From a virus: 21,001 nucleotides of DNA. A program made the translations under genes and the position numbers. Positions 14,815 through 19,845 of this stretch are shown here, in pieces. The stretch covers positions 1 to 21,001 of the IMG/VR virus record IMGVR_UViG_3300010413_000294; one strand, 5' to 3'. Within the stretch, counting starts at the first letter, position 1, and each line of letters starts with the position of its first letter. The notes under the pieces are model-generated. The model was not told the origin of the DNA, did no database searches, and saw only the letters and a program-made list of their open reading frames with translations.

Positions 14815-15159
14815 CTATTGACTATTTACCCATGCTTGTATTTCCTCATTTGATGGTATTTTGTTCCTTGGTAGCTGACCAACTCCATGACACCACTTGC
14901 AAGGTCGCGGGTACATCCACCCTTCGACCATAACTTTACCATGACCATCACACGCACTGCATACTGTGTGGTTCTCAATGAATGCACAGTACCTAGTGTC
15001 TGTGAGGACTAACTTCGATTGCTGGGCCGAAATCAGCCTCTTTATCTCCTCCGTAAATTCGTTTGATTCCTTCTGAGATGTACTCGAAGCATTTTTCGAT
15101 TCTTTCCTTCTCTTCAGCATCTGGAGGATTTGTCGGATCAAAGGCAAGTTCGATAACAT
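14815..15159 (-). CDS. DnaJ-type zinc-finger small protein
   Basis: A 114-residue frame whose C-terminal third has two C-x-x-C-x-G-x-G knuckles: CSACDGHG and CKWCHGVG, as in the zinc domain of DnaJ and in many phage small proteins. The best start is ATG 15157-15159 with AGGTGG upstream, an in-frame ATG 12 codons earlier having no good site. The first 55 residues are read over DNA that also encodes the previous gene in another frame, so the true N-terminus is uncertain; a non-ATG start nearer the fingers or a frameshift product are alternatives. It ends 7 nt before the structured RNA element. One zinc ion is expected; the partner is unknown. Confidence 0.7.
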   Translation of the reverse strand: MLSNLPLIRQILQMLKRRKESKNASSTSQKESNEFTEEIKRLISAQQSKLVLTDTRYCAFIENHTVCSACDGHGKVMVEGWMYPRPCKWCHGVGQLPRNKIPSNEEIQAWVNSQ

Positions 15160-15295
15160 AATTCCACCTTTCCTCTTCTTTGGCAAATGGGTCATAGAAT
15201 ACTAAACTGAATCCAACACACGGTGCTTCCTTCTTGCTACATATCCTTCTCACAGCCTGTGCAGTCTTCTCTATCCATTTCGTCAATGTCATCAT
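14993..15295 (-). CDS. Small acidic/amphipathic protein (unknown)
   Basis: A 100-residue protein starting MMTLTKWIEKTAQAV; ATG 15293-15295 with AAGGA about 9 nt upstream. The core 'CVGFSLVFYDPFAKEEERWNYVIELAFDPTNPPDAEEKERIEKCFEYISEGIKRIYGG' looks like a folded alpha/beta domain. It overlaps the upstream zinc gene by 59 nt and the downstream zinc gene by 167 nt, both in other frames. No family is recognised; three Cys residues are not arranged as a zinc site. Confidence 0.6.
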   Translation of the reverse strand: MMTLTKWIEKTAQAVRRICSKKEAPCVGFSLVFYDPFAKEEERWNYVIELAFDPTNPPDAEEKERIEKCFEYISEGIKRIYGGDKEADFGPAIEVSPHRH

Positions 15296-15443
15296 CGTCT
15301 TTTTTCCTTGGCTTGAAACCACATCGCTTAGTGCATGTTAGGCACTTATCACACGGATGCTGGGTTATGTCAGACGTTTCATAGAAATCACACTGGGTGC
15401 AATCTACCCATGCCTGAGGTTCCGGTGCGTAAGCATGGCTCAC
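15237..15443 (-). CDS. Cys-rich small protein, GTG start
   Basis: A 68-residue protein. The start is GTG at 15441-15443, overlapping the upstream TGA as GTGA, with AGGAG 5 nt ahead. Ligand-like Cys: DCTQCDFYE, HPCDKCLTCTKRCGF and near the end DCTGCEKDM, that is, up to eight Cys in three clusters, separated by a DDDDIDEMD acidic stretch. The pattern suggests two zinc sites or a ferredoxin-like cluster; zinc is more likely in this setting. Function unknown. Confidence 0.7.
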   Translation of the reverse strand: MSHAYAPEPQAWVDCTQCDFYETSDITQHPCDKCLTCTKRCGFKPRKKDDDDIDEMDREDCTGCEKDM

Positions 15444-15715
15444 ATCATCTCCTCTCTTTGGTATCTACGATAACCAAAGAATCCGCCACATGCCTTGCAT
15501 ATCATGACGCTTCTCTGCTCATCTTCCCTGAAGTTCTTGCAGTGACATGGTTTACCATTAACTATGTGCTGACAAAGGGCTCCGTATTGTCTTTCCGTTG
15601 TGGGGTCTGCAGCGCCCGAAGAAGTGACGGTACACACAACAACAAAGACCTCTGAGCTAAGGAGATTGCCAGCTTCATCGTATTCGTAATTTAGTGTTTC
15701 GTCCCTACTTGGCAT
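15440..15715 (-). CDS. Zinc-ribbon small protein
   Basis: A 91-residue protein starting MPSRDETLNYEYDEAGNLLS. ATG 15713-15715 has AAGGA 4 nt upstream; an upstream in-frame TTG is less likely. A beta-rich N-terminal half (EVFVVVCTVTSSGA) is followed by ALCQHIVNGKPCHCKNF and MICKACGGFFGYRR, giving a probable four-Cys zinc site. It overlaps its upstream neighbour by 25 nt and its downstream neighbour by 4 nt. No named family. Confidence 0.7.
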   Translation of the reverse strand: MPSRDETLNYEYDEAGNLLSSEVFVVVCTVTSSGAADPTTERQYGALCQHIVNGKPCHCKNFREDEQRSVMICKACGGFFGYRRYQREEMM

Positions 15716-15930
15716 TGTATCCTTATCCTCCAACTATTTCCACAGCATAGACACTTGATCTTTGTTGTTACAAATTTCTCAAGACATGGGAACCATGTGT
15801 CAAAGGACTGTGGTGTCCTTCCGCAAGTACATTTCCAATTCCAGCCTAGAGCGAACCGTTTCGCGTCCTTTACAATAGAGAACGTGCTTGGGCGCGGTTC
15901 TGGTAGGCAATACCCTTCTGATTGTTCCAT
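15691..15930 (-). CDS. Zinc-ribbon small protein
   Basis: A 79-residue protein starting MEQSEGYCLPEPRPS; ATG 15928-15930 with a GAGGCAGG region upstream. Cys pairs KCTCGR and IKCLCCGNSW, plus single Cys in WFPCLEKF and RIQCQVG, fit a zinc ribbon with knuckles about 25 residues apart. An aromatic WNW segment precedes the first knuckle. It overlaps both neighbours out of frame. Unknown role. Confidence 0.65.
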   Translation of the reverse strand: MEQSEGYCLPEPRPSTFSIVKDAKRFALGWNWKCTCGRTPQSFDTWFPCLEKFVTTKIKCLCCGNSWRIRIQCQVGTKH

Positions 15931-16085
15931 TTTCGCGCCTGCCTCTTTGTAGGTTTAGTATTACTAAACTCGCAAGCGGCTAGGAATATAGGGTCAATCA
16001 TGCGACTCTCTCGCTTCTTGAACCTTTCCCCAGCCACAACATCTAGTGGTGTGGTATTATGAATCCTGATCCATTGTCTCGGCAC
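15870..16085 (-). CDS. Small basic protein, GTG start (unknown)
   Basis: A 71-residue protein read as MPRQWIRIHNTTPLDVVAGERF from a GTG at 16083-16085, with AGGAGG 9 nt upstream inside the preceding gene. It is rich in Arg/Lys (KKRESR, KPTKRQARKWNNQKG) and contains one Cys; it has no zinc pattern, unlike most neighbours. A nucleic-acid-binding role would suit the charge but is not shown. It overlaps the upstream gene by 29 nt and the downstream one by 61 nt. Confidence 0.6.
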   Translation of the reverse strand: MPRQWIRIHNTTPLDVVAGERFKKRESRMIDPIFLAACEFSNTKPTKRQARKWNNQKGIAYQNRAQARSLL

Positions 16086-16374
16086 TAGACATTTCCTCCT
16101 GTTTCTGGGTTAGTAGCTCCTGGGTCTCAATGTCGGGTGAATACATACCGCAGAATCTTTCATCCTTGCTTGTAACAGGACGAAGCATCTGGGGGATGAA
16201 ATTCAACGGCTGGCCCTGGTTTCCCATGGCAACCCTTGACATCTCGCCTGGCATTAGGATTACAGTTGGAACAGAGCCAAAGCAGAATCCTCTGCCACCG
16301 GGGTTTCCAGTCTTTGGATTGGTCTGTTCTTCCCAGTAAATACAGTTACCGCAAGTAAGTCTAAGTTCTGACAT
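16057..16374 (-). CDS. CGxCxYW-type Cys protein
   Basis: A 105-residue protein starting MSELRLTCGNCIYWEEQ. ATG 16372-16374, with AAAGGGA spanning the upstream stop. Ligands: CGNC (8-11), FCFG (about 31-32) and FCGMYSP (about 74-75), with PVTSKDERFCG matching the phage small-protein pattern 'CGxCxFW ... C ... P.T..D.WCG'. I recognise this as a common environmental-phage family, thought to bind one zinc, role unknown. A Met-rich middle (VILMPGEMSRVAMGNQ) is unusual. Confidence 0.78.
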   Translation of the reverse strand: MSELRLTCGNCIYWEEQTNPKTGNPGGRGFCFGSVPTVILMPGEMSRVAMGNQGQPLNFIPQMLRPVTSKDERFCGMYSPDIETQELLTQKQEEMSSAETMDQDS

Positions 16375-16375
16375 G

Positions 16376-16663
16376 CTATCCCTTTCTGTTTGGATTGATT
16401 GGGTTTTCTGGATGGTCTGGTCCCTTTACATCTACCACTCTCGAACCACCCTGGTGCTGCATGGTGTATCCATCCCTCGCCCAGCATGTACCCTTCAGGG
16501 AGAAGTTGGTGGGGGACATAACCCTGCGGAATGTACCACCAGTCTCGCCGCAAATACGACATGCACTTACTATGGTTTCGGGGATAAACCTTGGGACAGA
16601 CTGATAGAAGAGTTCTTCTCTCCACTGTCCACATGACTCACACTCATACTCATAAATCGGCAT
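16376..16663 (-). CDS. FmdB-like zinc-ribbon protein (array copy)
   Basis: A 95-residue protein starting MPIYEYECESCGQWREELF; ATG 16661-16663 with AAGGAGG 4 nt upstream. It has the classical FmdB opening M-P-x-Y-E-Y-x-C-x-x-C-G and a second pair ACRICG followed by GTFRRVMSP, then a basic tail with KGTCWARDGY. It is a paralogue of the head-module gene at 3845-4204 at fold level but differs elsewhere. Zinc binding is well supported; function in phages unknown. Confidence 0.85.
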   Translation of the reverse strand: MPIYEYECESCGQWREELFYQSVPRFIPETIVSACRICGETGGTFRRVMSPTNFSLKGTCWARDGYTMQHQGGSRVVDVKGPDHPENPINPNRKG

Positions 16664-16835
16664 CTTTCCTCCTTGCTAGCTTTCTGATCATCCTACCTAG
16701 CCAGCTAGGTTTCTTGATTGAACACCTACATGGAGATACCCGGATGAATGTGTTTCGGACTTCGGCTACTATCTTTTCGCCGCACCTAGCACACTCTATC
16801 CATTTGATGATCCCCATGTAGCTCACTCCTGTCAT
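16650..16835 (-). CDS. Zinc-binding small protein
   Basis: A 61-residue protein starting MTGVSYMGIIKWIECARCGEK; the ATG overlaps the previous TGA as ATGA. An alternative ATG six codons later has AGGAG 8 nt upstream and is a fair rival start. Cys ligands are ECARCG and SPCRCS, followed by a basic, helical C-terminus (MIRKLARRKD). It overlaps the FmdB-like gene by 14 nt. Unknown role. Confidence 0.68.
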   Translation of the reverse strand: MTGVSYMGIIKWIECARCGEKIVAEVRNTFIRVSPCRCSIKKPSWLGRMIRKLARRKDADL

Positions 16836-16999
16836 GGCATAGTCCTCACCAGGCAGTGAATACACATGCCATCCTTCAGAGCGATGCAGCCGCATTTGCA
16901 GCTTTCTTTGTCTCGCTCATTCTCTTCTATCTTCCTCAAGATAGAATCGGTTCTCACATGGTCGATCTGACCTGATGCGTAACTTCTGTCTTCGCTCAT
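16832..16999 (-). CDS. Cys-rich micro-protein
   Basis: A 55-residue protein starting MSEDRSYASGQIDHVRTDSI. ATG 16997-16999 overlaps the upstream stop as ATGA, and its own stop overlaps the next start as ATGA. A helical charged N-terminal half (ILRKIEENERDKE) is followed by SCKCGCIAL and CIHCLVR, giving five Cys arranged as a compact zinc site. Its double ATGA coupling and clean Cys pattern make it convincing despite the small size. Confidence 0.7.
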   Translation of the reverse strand: MSEDRSYASGQIDHVRTDSILRKIEENERDKESCKCGCIALKDGMCIHCLVRTMP

Positions 17000-17184
17000 A
17001 TTGCTGGCAATCCTCTCCGTCCCTTAAGCGTTTGGTACATGTATCGCTTCTCATCTGAGATAACAGTACCGGGATACTTATGACGGTATTGGTTAGGACA
17101 TGCAACCATTTGATACTTAACATCTCTTGGGTCATGGTTGCCATAAGCTATCCTCCTCAACATCTTTGCTCTTTTACCGTTCAT
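16996..17184 (-). CDS. Small basic protein (unknown)
   Basis: A 62-residue protein starting MNGKRAKMLRRIAYGNHDPRD. ATG 17182-17184 with AGGAG 6-7 nt upstream. Contents: an Arg-rich first helix, 'YMYQTLKGRRG' near the end and one Cys (VACPNQYRHKY). The 'KxLRRxxYGxxxPR...K..MYQxLK' layout is one I have seen in small phage proteins beside zinc-ribbon genes; no function is known to me. Nucleic-acid contact is possible from charge. Confidence 0.7.
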   Translation of the reverse strand: MNGKRAKMLRRIAYGNHDPRDVKYQMVACPNQYRHKYPGTVISDEKRYMYQTLKGRRGLPAI

Positions 17185-17192
17185 TCAAACTC

Positions 17193-17393
17193 CTAGTCTA
17201 AGTTGTTCATCGGGCAATCTGTTAGGGTATTTATGTCTACACCTTTTCCTGATTTTGCCAAGAAGATTACCTTCCAGAAGCAGTAGCGTTTCTCTGTTTG
17301 TTCCAGAGCCGGGCATTCGAGACAGTCTGAAGTTGAACTCCAGTTGCCTTTCCATCCTTCTCCGAACACCTTCTGTTTTCTCTTCTTCCTCAT
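17193..17393 (-). CDS. Four-Cys small protein
   Basis: A 66-residue protein starting MRKKRKQKVFGEGWKGNWSS. Cys pattern: DCLECPALEQTEKRYCFWKV then TDCPM. This coherent pattern is my reason for preferring this frame over an overlapping one at 17185-17406. The ATG at 17391-17393 lacks a well-spaced ribosome site (GGGAAGGG lies 13-14 nt upstream), and a GTG nine codons later is possible. The stop codon region (TAGGAG) supplies the ribosome site of the next gene. Probable zinc or structural disulfide-free Cys site; unknown role. Confidence 0.58.
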   Translation of the reverse strand: MRKKRKQKVFGEGWKGNWSSTSDCLECPALEQTEKRYCFWKVIFLAKSGKGVDINTLTDCPMNNLD

Positions 17394-17427
17394 ATAAATG
17401 TAACATACCCTTCCCAGAGTACCCCTT

Positions 17428-17919
17428 TTAGATAGATCGTATCAGAGATTCATTCAGTTTCACTGAGTCTAAAAGAGATTCATTGAGCTTATTTCTACGT
17501 CCTTCTATATCGGGGTTCAGAGTCGTTATCCCGATTGACTTATTCTCTGTCTCCCCATCAAGAACTTTGCCACCGTTTCTCGGTGATACATTCTTACCCC
17601 GGTTGCCAGGGCTATGTACGGAAGCCCACGGTGTCGTATAGAGGTAAGTTGCTTTAAGCTCATGTTCAAGAACTCTAATAGCTGCGCTTCGTTTACGAAG
17701 TCTGTCAGGTCTAGCTTCTTTTCTGACACTTAACACCTCCAAGGTTATCGGGCTGTCACACCCTTTAAGTTTTGCCGAACCCATCTTAGTACAGACTTTA
17801 CAAAAGTGACCACCAACGTAGCATCTCATGTGGTCACAGTACTTGCTTAAAAGAGGCTTAGTTGATACGGTTCCCTCTTCTTCTCTTGCTTTGGCTTTGG
17901 TGGGGGGTCTACTTGCCAT
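17428..17919 (-). CDS. Cys-rich protein with a nested HTH gene in another frame
   Basis: A 163-residue frame starting MASRPPTKAKAREEEG; ATG 17917-17919 with AAGGAGG 4 nt upstream. Residues 28-54 carry YCDHMRC, HFCKVC and KGCDS, a likely zinc site. From about residue 64 to 131 the same DNA encodes an HTH protein in a different frame, and this frame there is basic and less structured (RPDRLRKRSAA, SPGNRGKNVSPRNGG). The tail contains a short repeat, KLNESLLDSVKLNESL. The N-terminal Cys domain is convincing; the C-terminal two-thirds are translated unless a frameshift intervenes, because no stop occurs. Confidence 0.62.
   Translation of the reverse strand: MASRPPTKAKAREEEGTVSTKPLLSKYCDHMRCYVGGHFCKVCTKMGSAKLKGCDSPITLEVLSVRKEARPDRLRKRSAAIRVLEHELKATYLYTTPWASVHSPGNRGKNVSPRNGGKVLDGETENKSIGITTLNPDIEGRRNKLNESLLDSVKLNESLIRSI
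17526..17729 (-). CDS. HTH DNA-binding protein (excisionase/MerR-like helix-turn-helix), GTG start
   Basis: A 67-residue protein from a GTG at 17727-17729 with GGAGGTG about 6 nt upstream. After an acidic lead (SEKKLDLTDF) comes the HTH_17-like pattern: LLEFLNMSLKQLTSIRHRGLPYIALATGVRMYHRETVAKFLM, with the 'S.kqL..iR..GLP' recognition turn, 'R.Y' wing and 'V..FL' closing helix. It is likely a small regulator or recombination-directionality-type protein that binds phage DNA. It lies wholly inside the 17428-17919 frame. As the only transcription-factor-like protein in the window, it is a candidate controller of the array or the virion operon (inference). Confidence 0.75.
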   Translation of the reverse strand: MSEKKLDLTDFVNEAQLLEFLNMSLKQLTSIRHRGLPYIALATGVRMYHRETVAKFLMGRQRISQSG

Positions 17920-18050
17920 TCTCCCTCCTTATACTCGTACAGCCGATTGCACAGCCCGCAGTATGGATTGCCAAGATTGGTCCTCTGTTTCATTCTGATC
18001 TCGACTCTCTTCCACCTTGAGCAATGGTAACATATTGGGTCCTCTAGCAA
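17847..18050 (-). CDS. Zinc-ribbon small protein, TTG start
   Basis: A 67-residue protein. The likely start is TTG at 18048-18050, with AGGTGG 4-5 nt upstream; the first in-frame ATG would remove the first Cys pair. Ligands CYHC (residues 7-10) and CGLC (about 31-34) form a standard ribbon, followed by a Pro/Lys linker (DPPPKPKQEKKRE) and a C-terminal YQLSLF. It overlaps its upstream gene by 7 nt and the next by 73 nt. Unknown role. Confidence 0.65.
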   Translation of the reverse strand: MLEDPICYHCSRWKRVEIRMKQRTNLGNPYCGLCNRLYEYKEGEWQVDPPPKPKQEKKREPYQLSLF

Positions 18051-18283
18051 AATACCACCTGGTGTTTGATGTTGTGTCGTTTGATGGTCCCAGGTCCCTT
18101 GAGCCCCTTTTCACCAAGCTCGTAGTACAGCTTGTTGATGCTCGTCCCGGTAACCATGAGGTCAATGACCTCTTCCGGTGTGAATCTGGGAAGGTCAATC
18201 TTGAGAATCGTTGTTTTCCGGTTTCGCTTGACAACAGTTCCCAGAACCCTCGCGGCACTTACCCTCGCAACTGCATACTCCAT
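18044..18283 (-). CDS. Small basic protein (unknown)
   Basis: A 79-residue protein starting MEYAVARVSAARVLGTVVKR; ATG 18281-18283 with AAGGGAGA 5 nt upstream. It has beta-like KTTILKIDLPRFTPEEVIDLMV followed by TGTSINKLYYELGEKGLKGPGTIKRHNIKHQ. The middle 'FTPEEVIDLMVTGTSINKLYYELG' could be a small helix-turn-helix-like element but is not diagnostic. Its first 30 codons overlap the upstream Cys-rich gene out of frame. Confidence 0.65.
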   Translation of the reverse strand: MEYAVARVSAARVLGTVVKRNRKTTILKIDLPRFTPEEVIDLMVTGTSINKLYYELGEKGLKGPGTIKRHNIKHQVVFC

Positions 18284-18539
18284 GTATTCTCCCTTCAAAG
18301 CTTATAGGAATAGGTTGTGATTCCATGATGTAGATTCTCCCACACTCAATACAGTAGGGATCACCACTCTCATCATAGTAGGATTTTAGTCCGCAGCCTG
18401 GACAGATTTCGATGTCTCTCATCTCTGATTCCCTTTCAAGAGTGTAGCTTTCGCCGCACTCAATACAGTGGGGTCCTTTCTCAGCGCTGTAATGGACTGG
18501 CTTTCCACAGCCGCGACATGTGTTGACTACACCCATCAT
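18195..18539 (-). CDS. Tandem zinc-ribbon protein
   Basis: A 114-residue protein starting MMGVVNTCRGCGKPVHYSAE; the ATG at 18537-18539 overlaps the upstream TGA as ATGA. It has two similar ribbons: CRGCGKP...HCIECGESYTLE and CPGCGLKS...YCIECGRIYIME, about 40 residues apart, with related DNA (ACTCAATACAGT twice on the plus strand), so the unit duplicated internally. A further Cys cluster, CSCEGKCREGSGNCC, lies near the C-terminus, in DNA shared with the next gene. At least two zinc ions are expected; the partner may be RNA, DNA or host RNA polymerase, none shown. Confidence 0.72.
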   Translation of the reverse strand: MMGVVNTCRGCGKPVHYSAEKGPHCIECGESYTLERESEMRDIEICPGCGLKSYYDESGDPYCIECGRIYIMESQPIPISFEGRIHGVCSCEGKCREGSGNCCQAKPENNDSQD

Positions 18540-18694
18540 TTCTTCTTCCACGTTTTGTATGCCGGGCAATGTACCCAACAGTTGTTTTGTCGGTCAACAA
18601 AGAATGGATGCTTACCTTGCTTCTTTCTCTCTGCCACTGTCATTCCAATGCACTTGGTACATGGGTGCGTTGGATCAGCGTTTCTTGATAACAA
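18536..18694 (-). CDS. Cys micro-protein with a TTG start
   Basis: A 52-residue protein read from TTG at 18692-18694, with a perfect AGGAGG 5 nt upstream; the only internal ATG would discard the first Cys pair. Ligands: HPCTKCIGM, then CWVHCPAYKTWKKK at the end, the second pair spaced C-x3-C. The stop overlaps the next start as ATGA. It is the first gene after the best promoter of the window, about 33 nt from the predicted transcript start. Unknown role; zinc binding inferred. Confidence 0.68.
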   Translation of the reverse strand: MLSRNADPTHPCTKCIGMTVAERKKQGKHPFFVDRQNNCWVHCPAYKTWKKK

Positions 18695-18733
18695 GTTTCC
18701 CTCCTGGTTAGTGTCCGTTCCATGTTAACTACC

Positions 18734-18761
18734 ACTATAGCGCTTGCTGGGAATTTGTCAA
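18734..18761 (-). promoter_or_regulatory. Sigma70-like promoter of the small-protein array
   Basis: TTGACA (18756-18761), 16-bp spacer and TATAGT (18734-18739) on the minus strand, a consensus -35 and a 5/6 -10. The -35 overlaps the TGA stop of the lipoprotein gene. Predicted transcription starts near 18727 and would read leftward into the micro-protein array. It is the best match I found in the window. Confidence 0.7.
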
Positions 18762-19126
18762 GAATTTTGTTTGTTGAGGGGCTCAACCCAGATGTCAACC
18801 TCCTCATCATACAGGGTAGGAACGTGCTCCTCTCCAACACTGAACGACAGACAGTCAAGAGCTAACGTGCTCATCTCCTGCCAACAGAAGAGGAACTTCC
18901 CAGGTCCAACTTCTGCGTCACAAGCCTGCTTGATCTCAAGCGGCTCGAAAAGCTCAACGAAGAAGAACTCTCCGTTCTCCCTGCACAGTGCCAACCGCAT
19001 TGTCTGGTTGGTTCTGTTCTCAAGGGTGAAGCATCTTTCCCTCTCCACCGGGGTCTCTGACTTCGCGCTCGCTCCAGCGCACCCCAGTGATACCATCAGC
19101 GCAATGATTAGTAGTAAACGTTTCAT
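18758..19126 (-). CDS. Exported protein, possible lipoprotein
   Basis: A 122-residue protein starting MKRLLLIIALMVSLGCAGAS. ATG 19124-19126 with AAAGGA upstream. It has a positive start, hydrophobic core and then SLGC (Cys16), a weak lipobox because the -3 residue is Ser, or an ASA-K site for signal peptidase I. The mature part (TMRLALCRENGEFFFVELFEPLEIKQACDAE...) has several Cys that could pair after export. It follows two TM genes, so it could serve as an outer-membrane partner in lysis, a superinfection-exclusion lipoprotein, or something else. No family recognised. Confidence 0.75.
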   Translation of the reverse strand: MKRLLLIIALMVSLGCAGASAKSETPVERERCFTLENRTNQTMRLALCRENGEFFFVELFEPLEIKQACDAEVGPGKFLFCWQEMSTLALDCLSFSVGEEHVPTLYDEEVDIWVEPLNKQNS

Positions 19127-19137
19127 GAGATTCCTTT

Positions 19138-19266
19138 CTATCCCAAAAAGTAAACGCCAAAGACGATGAGCGCCACCAAAGCGCCAGCGCCTGCCAAAAA
19201 GTAAACTGGATAAGTCCTTGCATAAGCCTGGAACATGTCAACGTATTCTTTAATTTTTGCCATCAT
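19138..19266 (-). CDS. Single-TM micro-protein, holin-like shape
   Basis: A 42-residue protein starting MMAKIKEYVDMFQAYARTYP, then a Gly/Ala/Val-rich TM segment (YFLAGAGALVALIVFGVYFLG) to the end. GGAGG lies 6 nt before the first ATG; the second ATG one codon later is equally possible. It overlaps its upstream neighbour by 17 nt. Tiny single-TM proteins like this occur as holins or membrane accessory proteins, but the sequence does not decide. Confidence 0.68.
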   Translation of the reverse strand: MMAKIKEYVDMFQAYARTYPVYFLAGAGALVALIVFGVYFLG

Positions 19267-19513
19267 GATCTCCCTCCATTAGCTTAGATTCTAGCCTAAA
19301 CACCCTGTCCTCCATGTTTCCCAATTTCTCCTGGTACTCAGCCTTGATCTCCTGCTTGGTGGCTGTGATCCTGTGATGAAGGACCTTCTCCACCTCGCTA
19401 AGACTTGAGCCAGATACTGCAGCCAGCGATACCCATGCTCCCCAAGCAAGTACGAATGGCAGTAGTAGCTTGGCCCAGTTTGCTATAAGGTAGTCTTTAG
19501 TCCTCTGTGTCAT
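19250..19513 (-). CDS. TM plus coiled-coil protein (i-spanin/Rz-like topology)
   Basis: An 87-residue protein starting MTQRTKDYLIANWAKLLLPF. A TM segment (about 12-35; LLLPFVLAWGAWVSLAAV) is followed by a coiled coil (about 39-78; EVEKVLHHRITATKQEIKAEYQEKLGNMEDRVFRLESKL) and an Asp/Lys tail. This N-in TM with a C-terminal helical rod is the layout of inner-membrane spanins and some holin-associated proteins. ATG 19511-19513 has GGGAGAG upstream; it overlaps the previous gene by 17 nt. The function is inferred from topology alone. Confidence 0.72.
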   Translation of the reverse strand: MTQRTKDYLIANWAKLLLPFVLAWGAWVSLAAVSGSSLSEVEKVLHHRITATKQEIKAEYQEKLGNMEDRVFRLESKLMEGDHDGKN

Positions 19514-19712
19514 CTAATATCTCTCCCGGAATTAGACCTAAGCGCTTCAACATGTTAAACTCTCCAACCAGGCCGAAATCTTCGGCTAGGTCATCGGGTC
19601 CAACAAAAGGATTGAAGTCTCTAGGAAAACCTCTCCCTTTTAGCTTCCTCACGCTTTTTTCTGCGGCTTTCTTTCTTCGATAATCCTCTAGGTTTATAAC
19701 TGTGGCAGACAC
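19497..19712 (-). CDS. Small soluble protein, GTG start (unknown)
   Basis: A 71-residue protein from a GTG at 19710-19712, AAGGAG 7 nt upstream, beginning MSATVINLEDYRRKKAAEKS. The 'VINLEDYRRKK' opening is common to small phage and bacterial proteins of unknown function. The rest (FPRDFNPFVGPDDLAEDFGLVGEFNMLKRLGL) is mixed charge with no metal motif. The first 30 codons overlap the upstream Cys-rich gene out of frame. Confidence 0.68.
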   Translation of the reverse strand: MSATVINLEDYRRKKAAEKSVRKLKGRGFPRDFNPFVGPDDLAEDFGLVGEFNMLKRLGLIPGEILDDTED

Positions 19713-19845
19713 CGCAAAGCTCCTTTCTCAGTGAAAGAGCGGGATTACAAGCTGCGGGGCAAGTCTCAGAGTGTGACTTAGCACAGGACCCCGCGCAGGG
19801 CTTACAGTCGATTGAGCAGTAAACTCTATTTGAACTCATCCTCAT
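19621..19845 (-). CDS. Cys-rich small protein
   Basis: A 74-residue protein starting MRMSSNRVYCSIDCKPCAGSC. ATG 19843-19845 with AGGA about 4 nt upstream, 20 nt inside the end of the sulfotransferase-like gene. Eight Cys (YCSIDCKPCAGSC, TCPAAC, LCGVC) in the first 48 residues, more densely packed than in the other array genes and including a plausible CGVC pair. The C-terminus is very basic (SKKESRRKKREEAKRER), in DNA shared with the next gene. Metal binding is likely; unknown role. Confidence 0.58.
   Translation of the reverse strand: MRMSSNRVYCSIDCKPCAGSCAKSHSETCPAACNPALSLRKELCGVCHSYKPRGLSKKESRRKKREEAKRERFS

Noticed and set aside
14818-14845. TTGACT on the plus strand near the end of the DnaJ-type gene
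   Set aside because: No -10 box at 16-18 bp and no plus-strand gene to serve.
17185-17406. A minus-strand 73-codon frame overlapping the four-Cys gene
   Set aside because: The competing frame has a coherent Cys pattern. This one has a ribosome-like GGGAAGGG too close to its ATG and no motif. Not excluded, but less likely.
18744-19169. A plus-strand frame opposite the lipoprotein gene
   Set aside because: No ribosome site; Ser-rich antisense shadow of a gene with a clear signal peptide.
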